NCBI RefSeq assembly: GCF_043290135.1
Contig: NC_134701.1
Coordinates: 33,197,501-33,261,500, forward strand
DNA from: Rhipicephalus microplus
Lineage: Eukaryota > Arthropoda > Arachnida > Ixodida > Ixodidae
DNA length: 64,000 nt
Reading direction: 5' to 3'
Numbering within the stretch: position 1 is the stretch's first letter; each line of letters starts with the position of its first letter. Shown here piece by piece: positions 53,600 through 63,900 of the stretch. Made by a program: the position numbers and the translations under genes. Below the pieces are notes generated by a model that saw only the letters and a list, made by a program, of their open reading frames with translations, did not search any database and had not been told where the DNA came from.

Positions 53600-55261
53600 A
53601 TGGATGCTCTTATAGAACCAGACCATGTTAACTTATTCATAATAGGATATTATTCTACCATTAATTTCAATGCTAGGAGCCTGCGTAAAGACTTTGATGA
53701 AATCCTTGATCTCCTTTCTTCATATAGTAACTCTTTTTCACTTATTGCCATAACAGAAACATGGTTATCAGTTGCTGACAGAAATCTCTATTGCTTCCTA
53801 AATTAAAACTCAGAATCCTGTAACAGAACAACTAGCAGTCATGGTGGTGCGGCCATTTTCATATTTCCTGATCTTTCTTACAGGATAAGACTTAATTTTC
53901 ACTTGCTTGCAACTACTAGCGAATCAGTTTGGATTGAAGCAACTAACTGCTCTCCATCTTGCGATCAGAGAGATTTTATATTTGGCTATATTTACCAATC
54001 TCCCTCATCCTCAGTCGATGATTTTTTTCTAATCTTGAAAATGTCCTGCATATCATTTCTCTTGAGAATAAAACTGCCATTTTAATGGGTGACATCAACA
54101 TTAACTCACTCAATTACACTTCACCCGTTGTTATTAGTTACACTATTCTACTGAAAAGCTATAGATTTGAGTCCTTGAATGATGTTCCTACACGGCAAGT
54201 TCGCAGCGGTGCTGGGACCCTGATCGATCATGCTTTCTCCAACTCGCTTATATCTCCGCAGGTGAAAGTTCTCGACAGTGACATTACTGATCATTATCAT
54301 TTGCTCCTACGCTTCAATCGACAACTACTTCCATGCACTCTTCCTCATTACAAATATGTTCTGTATAAAGAGAGTTTCGTAACTGCCATAGAGGACTTAG
54401 ATTGAACCGAGGTGAAATCTTCTAAAGATCCCCAAAAGCGTTTTCCAAATTTTTTTCTCTAATTATATCGCATATCCAAACATTTACTTGCAAAACGGAA
54501 TGTAACAAACTATTAGCATTTTCTCATAATCCATGGATGTCTCAAAAGATATTAGCTGCTTTAAGAAAACGCGACAACTTCTACAAAAAAAACTAATAGT
54601 CAGCCGTTTATTACTAAGTTGATTGTCCGCTACAAAAAATTACGTAACGCTGTAAACAAGCACCTAAAAGCTGTGAAACGTTCGTTTCTAGAAAAAAACA
54701 TATCGCAAGCAGGTAATAATGCTTAACAAAATTGGGACATTGTAAACTGATTTCTAAACAAGAATTCTCGCCACCAAGTATCCAGAATCGTAATCGACAA
54801 CATTGAACTTAACTCACCTATCGACATAAGTGATGCTTTCTGTTCCTACTTTTTTAGCGCTGACGCACCCTGTCCCACACAAATCACACCACTTACACGC
54901 CTCCCTTATTCATTTTTTCGCTTTCCCACTACTCCTGAAGAAATACATATTGTCATAAAACACCTGAAGTCCATCGGAGCAGGAATTGATGAAGTCCTGC
55001 CTGCGCATATCAAACTCATTTCGTCCCTAATTTCTGATATATTGTGTTTCATTACGAATTTGATATTCAAGACAGGCGTATTTCCTAAAGAACTTAAAGG
55101 CGGTATTTATCCCAGTTCACAAAAAAGGTGATAGGACATTGATTAATAATTACCGACCTATTTGCATTCTGCCCCTTTTTGGTTAAGTTCTTGAGAGGTT
55201 GATTGGAATACGCCTAACTAATTACCTTGATAAAGTCAATATTATGTCTCCTTGTCAGTTA
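53600..55261 (+). pseudogene. L4 ORF2, APE endonuclease and start of RT
   Basis: INFNARSLRKDFDEILDLLSS, LIAITETWLS (53745), GYIYQSPSSSVDDFF (53985), MGDININSLNY (54085), GTLIDHAFSNSLISPQ and SDITDHYHLLL (54290) give all the APE blocks. The RT start at about 54950-55210 reads IPVHKKGDRTLINNYRPICILP. Several stops and shifts. It breaks at 55261 where L5 enters. Confidence 0.87.
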
Positions 55262-55790
55262 CCCCGTAGGGGCGCCTGTGCAAGTAGGCGTTTGGTGTGT
55301 AGCGACACCACAAACCCGAGCTAACGGGGGAGTTTTGATTCTCTCCCACGCCTAGCCGTGCGTGGCTTTGCCGTGTCCGGGGAAAAGGGGATCCTGGGGG
55401 TTGAGCCGACGCTGGGTGATTGGACTTTAAGGCCCCCGGGCAGAGGCAACACACCCCTTTGGCCCCGGCTTCCCGATGACGGCACCCCTGGGCTGTCCCA
55501 CCCAGGGGAAATCGGCAGTCGCCTTTTCCTATCTCTATCTCCCTACATCTTGATCTTTATCTCTTACTATTTATCTGTCCTGTCTTCTACTCCCTTCCGT
55601 TTACTTCCAAACTTCCTGGCGGCTAGGGTTAACCCTTTGCAAATAGCCTACCTTGGTCTAGGCGCATTGGGTTATAGTAGCGTTGTACGGCTGGCGTCTG
55701 CAGGTTTTAGCATCCGCAAACTTGTAGCGTCCCCTCGTTGGGCTCCATGGTGGGTGGCCGCCAACGCTTTTGAAGAAAATTCAACTGGCA
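55262..55790 (+). promoter_or_regulatory. Structured 5' UTR of L5
   Basis: The first 80 bases can fold: cccc-gta-gggg, cgcct/aggcg, ggtgt/acacc and ccccgt with acgggg. Later a GC-rich stretch and a pyrimidine-rich run (55520-55600) follow. An internal promoter is expected for I-group LINEs but not proven. Confidence 0.45.
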
Positions 55791-56974
55791 TGCATAGAGC
55801 ATTTCCCTTATTAAGTGATCGTACCGCCTTAAAGCGCGTACGCACCGAAGACTGAGGCTTTTTCAACCGATCAAGTGAAAACTTCCCCCAATTCCATGTT
55901 ATACATAATGAGATAAGCAGCAAGCAAGCCAGAACTGTATCCCCCTTTGTAGTAGCCAGATGTCTCACAGAAACTCTTGGAGCCGGGTACAAAGTTACCA
56001 AAATGGCCAGCGGAGACCTCCTCCTTGAAGTTCGAGAAACAGATCATTTTGAAAAGCTACAAAAACTTTCAACTTTTGGTGACACTCCCGACCCTGTAAC
56101 GCCACAGAGATCTATGAACACAACCCGTGGAGTAGTATCTCATGCTGATTTGCTCGGCTTGACTGAAGAGGAACTTCTGGAGGGGTGGAAGAGTCAGAAT
56201 GTGACCAATGTACAAAGGATCATTATTAGAAGAGACAACAAGGTGACACCAACGAAACACCTAATACTCACATTCGCTTCCAGTAATCTGCCAGAAAGTA
56301 TTCAAACAGGGTACACGAAGACGTCGATCAGACCATACATACCTAACCCACGTCGTTGTTTTAAATGCCAGAAGCATGGACACGGCTCACAAAGCTGTCA
56401 TGGTCACCAAACTTGTGCACAATGTGGAGTGCCAGGACACAATTGAGATAATTGCGAAGAACTATCACACTGTGTGAACTGTGGCGGAAATCATGCCGCA
56501 TACTCACGGTCTTGCTCTATTTGGAAAAAAGAAAAAGAAATAATCACTCCTAAAGTCAAAGAAAATATCACATTCAAAGAAGCAATATGAAGAGTGTCGC
56601 CCTTTTACGGCACAACATATGCTCATGCGGCGCGTCAGGGGGCAACGCCGCACCAGCCCTCGCCACCCCTTCGGCCAGCGCAGAGCGAGCCGTCGACTGT
56701 GGCACCTGTTCCCAAGGCGGCAGTAGTTCAGTCTACTCCACCTCCAAGCAAATTGAGGCCGGAGACTCCAGGGTACTCTGGTCTCAAGGCCTCACCTCAC
56801 CAGGCGAGGCCTAAAATCCAAACCACCAGCTCGCCTGTGCGGGCATCCAGTGCCTCTGAGGACGCAATGGATACAACGGTACCCTTGGTACCAAAAGAGC
56901 AGCGCGCCTCCTTGGAGCACGCCAAGAAAAACAAAAAACCAATAACGGGACCAGACGACTGTCCTGCCACCTGA
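55791..56974 (+). pseudogene. L5 ORF1 (gag-like, zinc knuckles)
   Basis: From ATG 55791 (MHRAFPLLSDRTALKRVRTED) the frame continues in register through three TGA stops (55853, 56444, 56588) to TAG-free DNA ending at 56974. A middle domain LEVRETDHFEKLQKLSTFGDTPD leads to three CCHC/CCHC-like fingers: CFKCQKHGHGSQSC, CAQCGVPGHN-stop-DNC and CVNCGGNHAAYSRSC (56355-56515). A Pro/Ser-rich tail follows. Binds RNA in I-type LINEs. Confidence 0.88.
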
Positions 56975-57039
56975 ATTAACGAGCTCACTCCAACACAGGA
57001 TACTCTTTGTACACACAGCAGCATCCCTCCTGTTCAAAT

Positions 57040-58010
57040 ATGCAGACAGAAATATTACAGTGGAACATCCGAGGCCTTCTTTGAAACCTCGATGACTTAC
57101 AAGAACTCCTCCATGAACGCAATCCAAGAGTGCTGTGTGTACAAGAGACACACTTAAAACGAACAAACACAAACTTTTTACGTAACTATGCAATCTTCCG
57201 AAAGGATAGAGATGATGCCATGCCACCATCCGGTGGTGTAGCGGTTATAGTTAGTCAAGGTATAGCATGCACCCAATTACCCCTTAAAACTTTTCTCGAG
57301 GCGGTAGCTGTCCGAGCAGTTATTCTAAACAAACTTGTCACTGTCTGCTCTTTGTACATACCTACGCACCACCATCTTGAAAAACTTGAATTCCAGTCTT
57401 TAATTGACGAACTACCTGAACCTTATCTCGTCCTTGGGGACCTGAACGCACATAAGGGCCTGTGGGGTGACTCTCGCTGTGATGCACGAGGTCGTCTCAT
57501 TGAATAATTCCTCATTTCATCAGGTGCTTGTCTGTTGAATAGGAAAGAGGCAACATACTATAACCTTGCCAACAAAACTTACTCTTTTATAGACCTAAGT
57601 ATCGCATCTCCTTCACTTGTACCATTACTTCAGTGAAAAGTCATAAATAATTCATACGGAACTGACCATTTTCCTTTAGTTTTGAGTACACCAATAATAT
57701 ATGAATGTCCTCCACATGTTCCCAAATGGCTGGTAAACAAAACCGACAGGGAACAATTTCAAAAGCTTACTCACTTAAATTGGACTGACATATGCGGATT
57801 AGGCATAGATGAAGCTGTGCAGTATTTCACGGCCTTTCTTACTGACACAGCAGCCAAGTGCATTCCACAAACATCTAGACTGCCCGGCAAACGACACGTC
57901 CCGTGGTGGAACACTGAGTGTCAGATGCGCGAAAGGAACAGAACAGGGCATGGAGGTTGCTGCGGAACTCGTCGACAGCGGAAAACCTTGAGAGCTTTAG
58001 AAAAATAAAA
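57040..58010 (+). pseudogene. L5 ORF2 APE endonuclease part
   Basis: ORF2 starts at ATG 57040 (MQTEILQWNIRGL). VLCVQETHLKRTNTN (catalytic Glu, 57130), PPSGGVAVIVSQGI, TVCSLYIPTHHHLE, LVLGDLNAHKGLWGDSRCDARGRLIE (57430), YSFIDLSIASPSL and YGTDHFPLVL (57660) are the APE blocks of the I group. In-frame stops at about 57079, 57505 and 57634. A linker (PWWNTECQ) runs into a frame change near 57930. Confidence 0.9.
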
Positions 58011-59781
58011 TCTCGAGACAGGAGAACGCGTTGGCAGGCCAGAAGAGAAAGTTGGCACAAGTTTTATCAGGGACAAATTTATATACACAATAGGCCAAAG
58101 TCTGGAACATGGTTCATAGGGTAGCAGGAAAAAAGTACACTCACTCCCACTCGTAAACACTCAATAATACCTTGGAAGATCAGGCAAACTTCCTCGGTGC
58201 ACATTTTGAACGGGTATCTAGCTCGTCTCACTGTACTGACACTTTCCAAAAATACAGAACAAGAATAGAAAAGCAGAAACTCAAACACAAATCCACTAGA
58301 TACGAAGCATATAACCAAGCTTTCAGTCTAGCTGATCTCCGAACATCTCTAAACTCCTGCAGTACTTCTGCCCCAGGTACAGACCGTGTGGTGTATGAAA
58401 TGTTAAAAAACCTACCAGCAGAAACACGAAAAACCTTACTTTGTTTGTACAATGCTATCTGGTTTTCTGGCACTATCCCTACCTCCTGGACAGAGGCTAT
58501 TATTATTCCCATTTGGAAAGAGTGCAAGAACCCTTCTTTAGCTTCAAGTTATAGGCCTATTGCACCTACAAGCTGCTTGTGCAAATTCTTTGAAAAAATG
58601 ATAAACTGCCAACTTGTACATATCCTTGAAACAAACAATTTGCTCGACCCATTTCAGTGCGGGTTTCGAGAAAGTAGATCCACCACAGACCACCTTGTTC
58701 TTATCGAGGCACAGATCAGAGACGCCTTCGTCCATAAACAATATTTTCTGTGTTCCTCGATATCGAAAAGGCTTATAATACAACATGGCGTTTTGGAATT
58801 CTGGGAGACCTGTCTCACCTTGGTGTGCGCGGAAGAATGTTTCACATAATCGAAGGTTACCTGTCAAACCAGACATTCCATGTCCGTGTGGGCAGCGTTC
58901 TCTCACAAAAATTTGTCTAGGAAACAGTCGTATCACAAGGTGGTGTGCTTAGTTGCACACTTTTTATTATCAAAGTGGATTCCTTACACTTGTCCATCCC
59001 CCGCAATATGTTCTATTGTACATATGTCGACGACTTTCAGCTTGTTTTCAAGTCATGCAACTTGGCAATGTGTGAGCGGCAGGTTCAGCTGGGTTTAAAC
59101 AAGGTCTTCAAATGGGCAGAGGAAAACGGATTTCGACTTGACCCACAAAAAAGCACGTGTGTCTTGTTCTCTCAAAAGAGAGGCATGCACCCAGAACCCG
59201 ACATTGAACTGAACGGTCAACGTCTGTCTGCTAATACGGAGCATAAATTCTTAGGCTTAATCTTGGACAACAAGTTGACCTTCGTACCGCACATCAAATA
59301 TTTAAGAACAAAATGTTTAAAAGCCATGAATGTTACAAAAGTGTTGTCACGTACTACTTGGGGTAGTGATAGGCAATACCTCATGAATCTGTATCGAAGC
59401 CTCATTCGCACACGCTTAGATTATGGGGCCGTTGTTTATCAGTCTGCAGATCAAAGTGCTTTGAAGATGCTGGACCCCGTGCACCATTCGGGAATCCGTT
59501 TTTCTACGGGTGCTTTTTGCACCAGCCCCGTAGAAAGCCTTTACGTTGAGTCAAATGAGTGGTCGCTTCATCTGCAGAGAACTTACATGTCCTTTGATTA
59601 TTTTCTTAAGGTGAAAGCAGGCAAGAAGCACCCCTCATACTCTACTATTAATGATTTGTCGAGCTCAATTCTGTTTCAAAACAGGCCTTCGATGAGGCAG
59701 CACTTCTCAGTTCGCCTGAAGAGTCTAGCTGAAAAAACTGGAGCCTCACTTGAACACAGTTTAATGGCTCCTGTAGCATAG
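58010..59781 (+). pseudogene. L5 ORF2 reverse transcriptase part
   Basis: 58172-58849 in one frame: NSCSTSAPGTDRVVYEML, TSWTEAIIIPIWKECKNPSLASSYRPIAPTSCLCKFFEKMI and FQCGFRESRSTTDHLVLIEAQI. The next block (FLCSSISKRLI) is the degraded FDIEKAYD region. After a shift, 58945-59781 has YCTYVDDFQLVFKS (Y/F-V-D-D active site, about 59020), FKWAEENGFRLDPQKSTCVLFSQKRG, HKFLGLILDNKLTFVPHI and RTRLDYGAVVYQSAD. Ends at an in-frame TAG, 59779. Confidence 0.92.
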
Positions 59782-60750
59782 CCACCACCGTGGCAATGGC
59801 AGACTATAGACTGCGATGTGTCTTTTCTAGAAGTTACAAAACATGCGCCTATTGCCCATATCCGAACATACTTCCTGGAACTTCAACACAAATACACACG
59901 TCCTGAGTTCTTTACAGATGCCTCCAAGTCTCACTCCTTTGTGTCCTACGCTGCTGTCGGCCCATCTTTTTCGGAAGCTGGCCCTCTACATCCAGGCACA
60001 AGTATCTTCACAGTGGAAGTTTATGCGATACTTGTGGCGGCTAAATACATCAAGCAATTACAAATACAAAAGGCAGTAATTTATACGGACTCCCTCAATG
60101 TGGTAATGGCTCTGCACACTCTTAAAACACACAAAAACCCAGTCCTTGTCTCAGTTTACTCCATTTTGTGCACACTCTACACACTCAAACAACATGTTGT
60201 AGTGTGCTGGGTGTCAGGGCACCGTGAGATTCAAGGCAACGTGAGGGCGGATCAGCTCGCTGCATCCGTCCACAAAAGCACTGCCGCTACCCCCATATCC
60301 ATCCCGGCCCTTGATCTTAAGCCGTCTCTCAAACGAAACCTCAGGGACTACTGGCAGAGCAAGTGGAATACACAAACACAAAACAACCTACACATTATTA
60401 AGCCCCACCTTGGTCATTGGCTGCCCGTATCGAAATCGCGTCATACATAGGTAATACTAAGGAGACTCAGGATAGGACACACATACTCGACACACACATA
60501 ACTTTTGTCTGGTGGCGATCCACCATTGTGTGACAGATGTGGTGAACCAATAACCGTCCTTCACACGTTAAGCCAGTGCAAACACTTAGAAACTCTAAGC
60601 AAACAACATTTTCAATTACCCTACCGACAACATATACCTTTACACCCTGCAATGTTCGTCGGTAGGAAACCACTTTTTAGTCATAAATTTGTGTTAGCGT
60701 TTTTAGAAGAAATTCATAGTTTTCATATCATATACCCGGGCAATCCGTAG
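59782..60750 (+). pseudogene. L5 RNase H and C-terminal zinc region
   Basis: In the same frame as the RT: FFTDASKSHSFVSYAAV (first Asp), STIFTVEVYAI-like (Glu), AVIYTDSLNVVMAL (second Asp), VCWVSGHREIQGNVRADQLAA (last Asp) at 59818-60290. After two stops near 60448 and 60501 comes PPLCDRCGEPITVLHTLSQCKHLE, an H/C zinc-like motif typical of the I-group tail. The RNase H residues look complete. Confidence 0.9.
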
Positions 60751-61106
60751 CACGACCTCTCCAGAGAGGTTTTCGCTGCGGTGGCTACACAAGAAAGCAC
60801 TTGCGTCACAGCCCTTGGACGCAAGGGTATGAACAAGTGAGGCACTTGTTCTAATGCCATACATATGCACCATCGTTTTTATTATCACCAACTTTTGTCA
60901 TCTATTCACACTACGCACACCTCTCACGGTATGGTCATGATTTTATTACTTATATGTTCTTACCCGCCTTCCGGCGAGGAATTTTATGGCCCTTATACAG
61001 CCGCTTATCACAATCATTGTTCATATATTTATTAAGATGAACTGGCGCTCTTTGGTCGTGAAATGGCCCTTGCGCCACAAATCATCAAACATCATCAATA
61101 TCATCA
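60751..61106 (+). other. 3' UTR and tail of L5
   Basis: Non-coding; ends with atcatc-type repeats (61080-61106) directly before the right target duplication. Confidence 0.75.
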
Positions 61107-61381
61107 TCTCCTTGTCAGTTAGGCTCTCTACTTATCTAGCACTCATTCATCTAACTGATCAACTGAAAAAATTCATTGACAAAGGTTTATTCGCAGGATC
61201 AGTATTCATCGATCTAACAAAAGCATTGGACAGTTTAAATCGTATTATTCTCTTTACTAAACTTGACGCGATCGGTGTATATGGTCCTGCTTTAGCGGTA
61301 CTAAAAAGCTACCTGCGTAACCGCGTTGAACTTGAGTCCGTTTCTAATGTATATTCTAAGAAAGTTTCACGCGCTACGTGA
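61107..61381 (+). pseudogene. L4 RT, continuation after L5
   Basis: LTDQLKKFIDKGLFAGSVFIDLTKALDSLNRIILFTKLDAIGVYGPALAVLKSYLRNR is the FIDLTKAFDS RT block that should follow the text cut at 55261. The tctccttgtcagtta duplication joins the two halves. The frame ends at 61381 and no YADD block follows. Confidence 0.9.
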
Positions 61382-61555
61382 GCCTTGCTTAGAATATATC
61401 TATCCGATTTAGCGCAGAAGGTTCACGCGCTACATGGCGCCAAAAGAGGTTCATAAAGAGTGCCACATTCGCCGCCATGGCTACAGGTTGCGCTGACTGA
61501 CACTCACACGTTTAAATTCACATATCAACGCAATAAAGTGGCTGTGGGGATAGCA
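61382..61555. other. Unassigned DNA between L4 and a SINE
   Basis: Two ttcacgcgctac words at 61369 and 61422. No gene. Confidence 0.4.
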
Positions 61556-61740
61556 GTCGTGGTAGCTCAATGGTAGAGCATCGAACGCGTTATTGGAAGG
61601 TCGCAGGTTCGGTTCTTGCTCACGGCAAGTAATCTCTTCACCCACTTTTCTTTCTTCAAACAATGATCCTTAGCATCATTGTTTGTTAGATCTCATTATT
61701 TTTGCGTAAAACAAGGAAAGACGAGCCCTTAAGTGTAGAC
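61556..61740 (+). mobile_element. Second tRNA-derived SINE family, copy 2
   Basis: The sequence gtcgtggtagctcaatggta and onward can be laid out with acceptor, D and T stems (T loop ttcggtt), but the anticodon stem has a mismatch and no U precedes the anticodon. It is a tRNA-derived head rather than a functional tRNA. The tail cacccacttttctttcttc matches 28961-29130. Confidence 0.65.
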
Positions 61741-61745
61741 TTCCT

Positions 61746-61750
<5 letters not shown>

Positions 61751-61828
<78 letters not shown>
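61751..61828. repeat. (ta)n microsatellite
   Basis: About 39 dinucleotide units; element G starts directly at its right edge. Confidence 0.98.
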
Positions 61829-61832
<4 letters not shown>

Positions 61833-61939
61833 ACGCTATGGTGAATGGCTGACGTGGCCCGGCTCATACTCCATGTTTATTCTACTCTCACTTCTTCCTC
61901 ATCTACTTCTCCTAACTATCCCTGCCTTCTTACGTCACA
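61829..61939 (-). repeat. 3' LTR of G
   Basis: 111 bp with inverted ends tgtgacg/cgtcaca. Its first 100 bases match 63901-64000 at 99 of 100. Confidence 0.92.
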
Positions 61940-61941
61940 CG

Positions 61942-61960
61942 ATTCCCCCTCCCCCCGAAA
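61942..61960 (-). other. Polypurine tract of G
   Basis: The minus strand reads ttcggggggagggggaat just upstream of the 3' LTR, a textbook plus-strand primer position. Confidence 0.85.
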
Positions 61961-62093
61961 GATGGCACCGGTTACGAGCTACAACAAATTGCAGAGAATA
62001 AACAAAATAATGGCCAAATTCACAGTTTGACGTCCCGACATAGTTTCACAATCTCACTAAATCTTCAAGGCCGAGGGAGCAGTCCGGTGATTT

Positions 62094-63770
62094 TTATGAC
62101 GACTCTGGTGGTCGAGCTTGACTGTTGCGTTCCGGACAGAGCGGGCTACACATGGATACCGACAATACTGCTTGAACTGTTCTGGGGACTAAGACAGGTT
62201 GGAACGCATCGTTGCATCGGCGGCTCGTACGTCGTCGGGGTTGTATTTCCTGTCGTGAATGGTGCAATTCCGGTGCTTCTTGCTTTCGTGCTTTTTGACC
62301 GACTGTGACGAAGTGCCTGAGTGCTTGCGGTGTGCAAGCAGTGCTTTTGCGTCTTTCTCGGCGTTTTTTGTGGTGGTGCAGTCGGTGTAATAGCAGGTGC
62401 AGGGAGCGTTTCTGGTGACTTTTCTTTGTGCGAAATTGCCTGACGTCTTGAATCGGTCTTTGGTTTAGAGATCTTATTTCCCGATGTTCTTTTATTGGTG
62501 CGTGCGCTTCTGTTGAATTTCGCGTTCGTCGATGCCCTCGTTGCAGTTTCTCTCGTTGTAGCATGGGTTTATGAACTTGGCTTTGCTTGCTTTGCTGAGG
62601 CTGCTCAAGAGATGGCTGTAGTGGCACCCGTTCAGGAATGGGGCATTCATTTCGTTCGGTGTTTGACGCGTCCTGTAGACAGCTGATGAATGGTGAACTG
62701 GTGTCTTGCTTGTCGGGCATAGTTGGCAATGCATCATCATTGCTAGCATGCTCTTCAGAGGCTTCGGTGACGGGGTTCATTAAGGGTGCTTCCGATAGAC
62801 AACTGTGTACAAGGCTTGATGTATCATGCACTTCTGAATTTGTTCGATTCTTGGATTGGTGACCACTGCATGAAGGTACCACATGTGACATGGCCTTACT
62901 AGGCTTGAACTGCAAATTTTGGCAATTCTGCGGTGCCGTAGAAATGACAGGGAGCTCTTCAGGGGCTTCTTTTTCGCTGTTCACTGCGAGTGGTCCTGGC
63001 GCCTGGTAGCGTGCGACGTTCGATGCATCTGAGCGTTCTGTTTTGTTTAGACTGTCGAGGGTGTGTGCACCGGACGGTGATGCATGAGCCCGTGCGAAAG
63101 GAGCATGGCTCGACTGGGTATTTTCTTGGTGTGTGAACTCGTCTATCGTGAACATGGTTTCCTTATGAGGCAAACGGTGAGCGTCAAGAGCGCTTGAAGA
63201 GCCGCGTGATGGAAAACCGCGTGGTGGACCGCGTATGCGAGACGAAGAATTACGAGCATCAGGTCGGTGGGCAATGTCTCGCGTCGTAGGCTGGAGTGAG
63301 GACTTTCGAAATGCCGGCTTTCGTGCAGAAGGGAGGCGTGCTTGATGGTTAGGTTTTTCCCAAAACACGCATGGTCTTCTGAAAGTAAACTCATGTGCCA
63401 CTTCGTCTTGAGGCACTTGTCGATTCGCACTGGACTTTCGAATGCTTGAGGACTGCTTAGGAAATTGACGATAGTGTGCAGTTGTCTCCAGATGGTTGGC
63501 AATGAGTAAGTCTTGGTCATAGTCATTAAAACGGGTAATCATCTCCTCTTTGATTTTTTGCTATGACTCGTCGTTCTCGAATATGTGAATTAGGTAAAAT
63601 TTGAATGCCTCACCGGTGACGTAGTCGCTGAAGTTCGTAACCATCTCCCGTTCCGACCAAGATGCAGCGGTAGCGTGGAGTTCGAACAGGTTGAACCAGT
63701 CCTGTACGGGTCCATCGTCCGCTGATCCGGTGTACTTGGGGATGTCGAGCTCAGTCGATGGTTCTGTCAT
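62094..63770 (-). pseudogene. gag: Gag of element G, one in-frame stop
   Basis: ATG 63770 (MTEPSTELDIPKYTGS) to stop 62094, 558 codons with a single TAG at about 63561. Residues 10-68 (YTGSADDGPVQDWFNLFELHATAASWSE..., GEAFKFYL) and the segment after the stop (IKEEMITRFNDYDQDLL) look like a retrotransposon capsid. At about 134 a zinc-knuckle spacing survives with two Cys lost (CVFWEKPNHQARLP). The remaining 400 residues are polar, Ser/Glu/His-rich, then Arg/Lys-rich, with no enzyme motif. Confidence 0.8.
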
Positions 63771-63900
63771 GGTGCCGGTAACTGTACGCGCCTGAGATCA
63801 CCTCTTCTGTGGTCGATATTCAGTTGAGGCGTACTGCAGGTGGCTTCGTGAATGATGTGAGGTTGATGAGTGGTGGCCAGGTCTTCATCCTGTCGACTCG

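Larger units (their letters stand above)
55262..61106 (+). mobile_element. Whole I-group LINE L5 inserted in L4
   Basis: 5,845 bp between perfect 15-bp duplications tctccttgtcagtta (55247-55261 and 61107-61121). 5' UTR 55262-55790, ORF1 with zinc knuckles, ORF2 with APE, RT and RNase H, 3' UTR from 60751, and a tail aatcatcaaacatcatcaat atcatca. RNase H places it in the I group. Both ORFs carry stops. Confidence 0.93.
52372..61381 (+). mobile_element. LINE L4 (CR1/Jockey group), split by L5
   Basis: 5' region, ORF1 (52800-53541), ORF2 endonuclease and RT to 55261, then continuation at 61107-61381 after the L5 insertion. Truncated at 61381. ORF1 resembles L1 ORF1. Coding is heavily damaged. 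Confidence 0.85.

Noticed and set aside
60986..61381. Single 131-codon gene
   Set aside because: It joins the L5 tail to the resumed L4 RT; the 15-bp duplication marks a junction inside the frame.
61556..61630. Functional tRNA gene
   Set aside because: Acceptor, D and T stems can be drawn, but the anticodon stem is mismatched and the base before the anticodon is not U. The tail matches a SINE family.
62027..62862. Plus-strand frames in element G
   Set aside because: Antisense to the long gag frame; no motifs.
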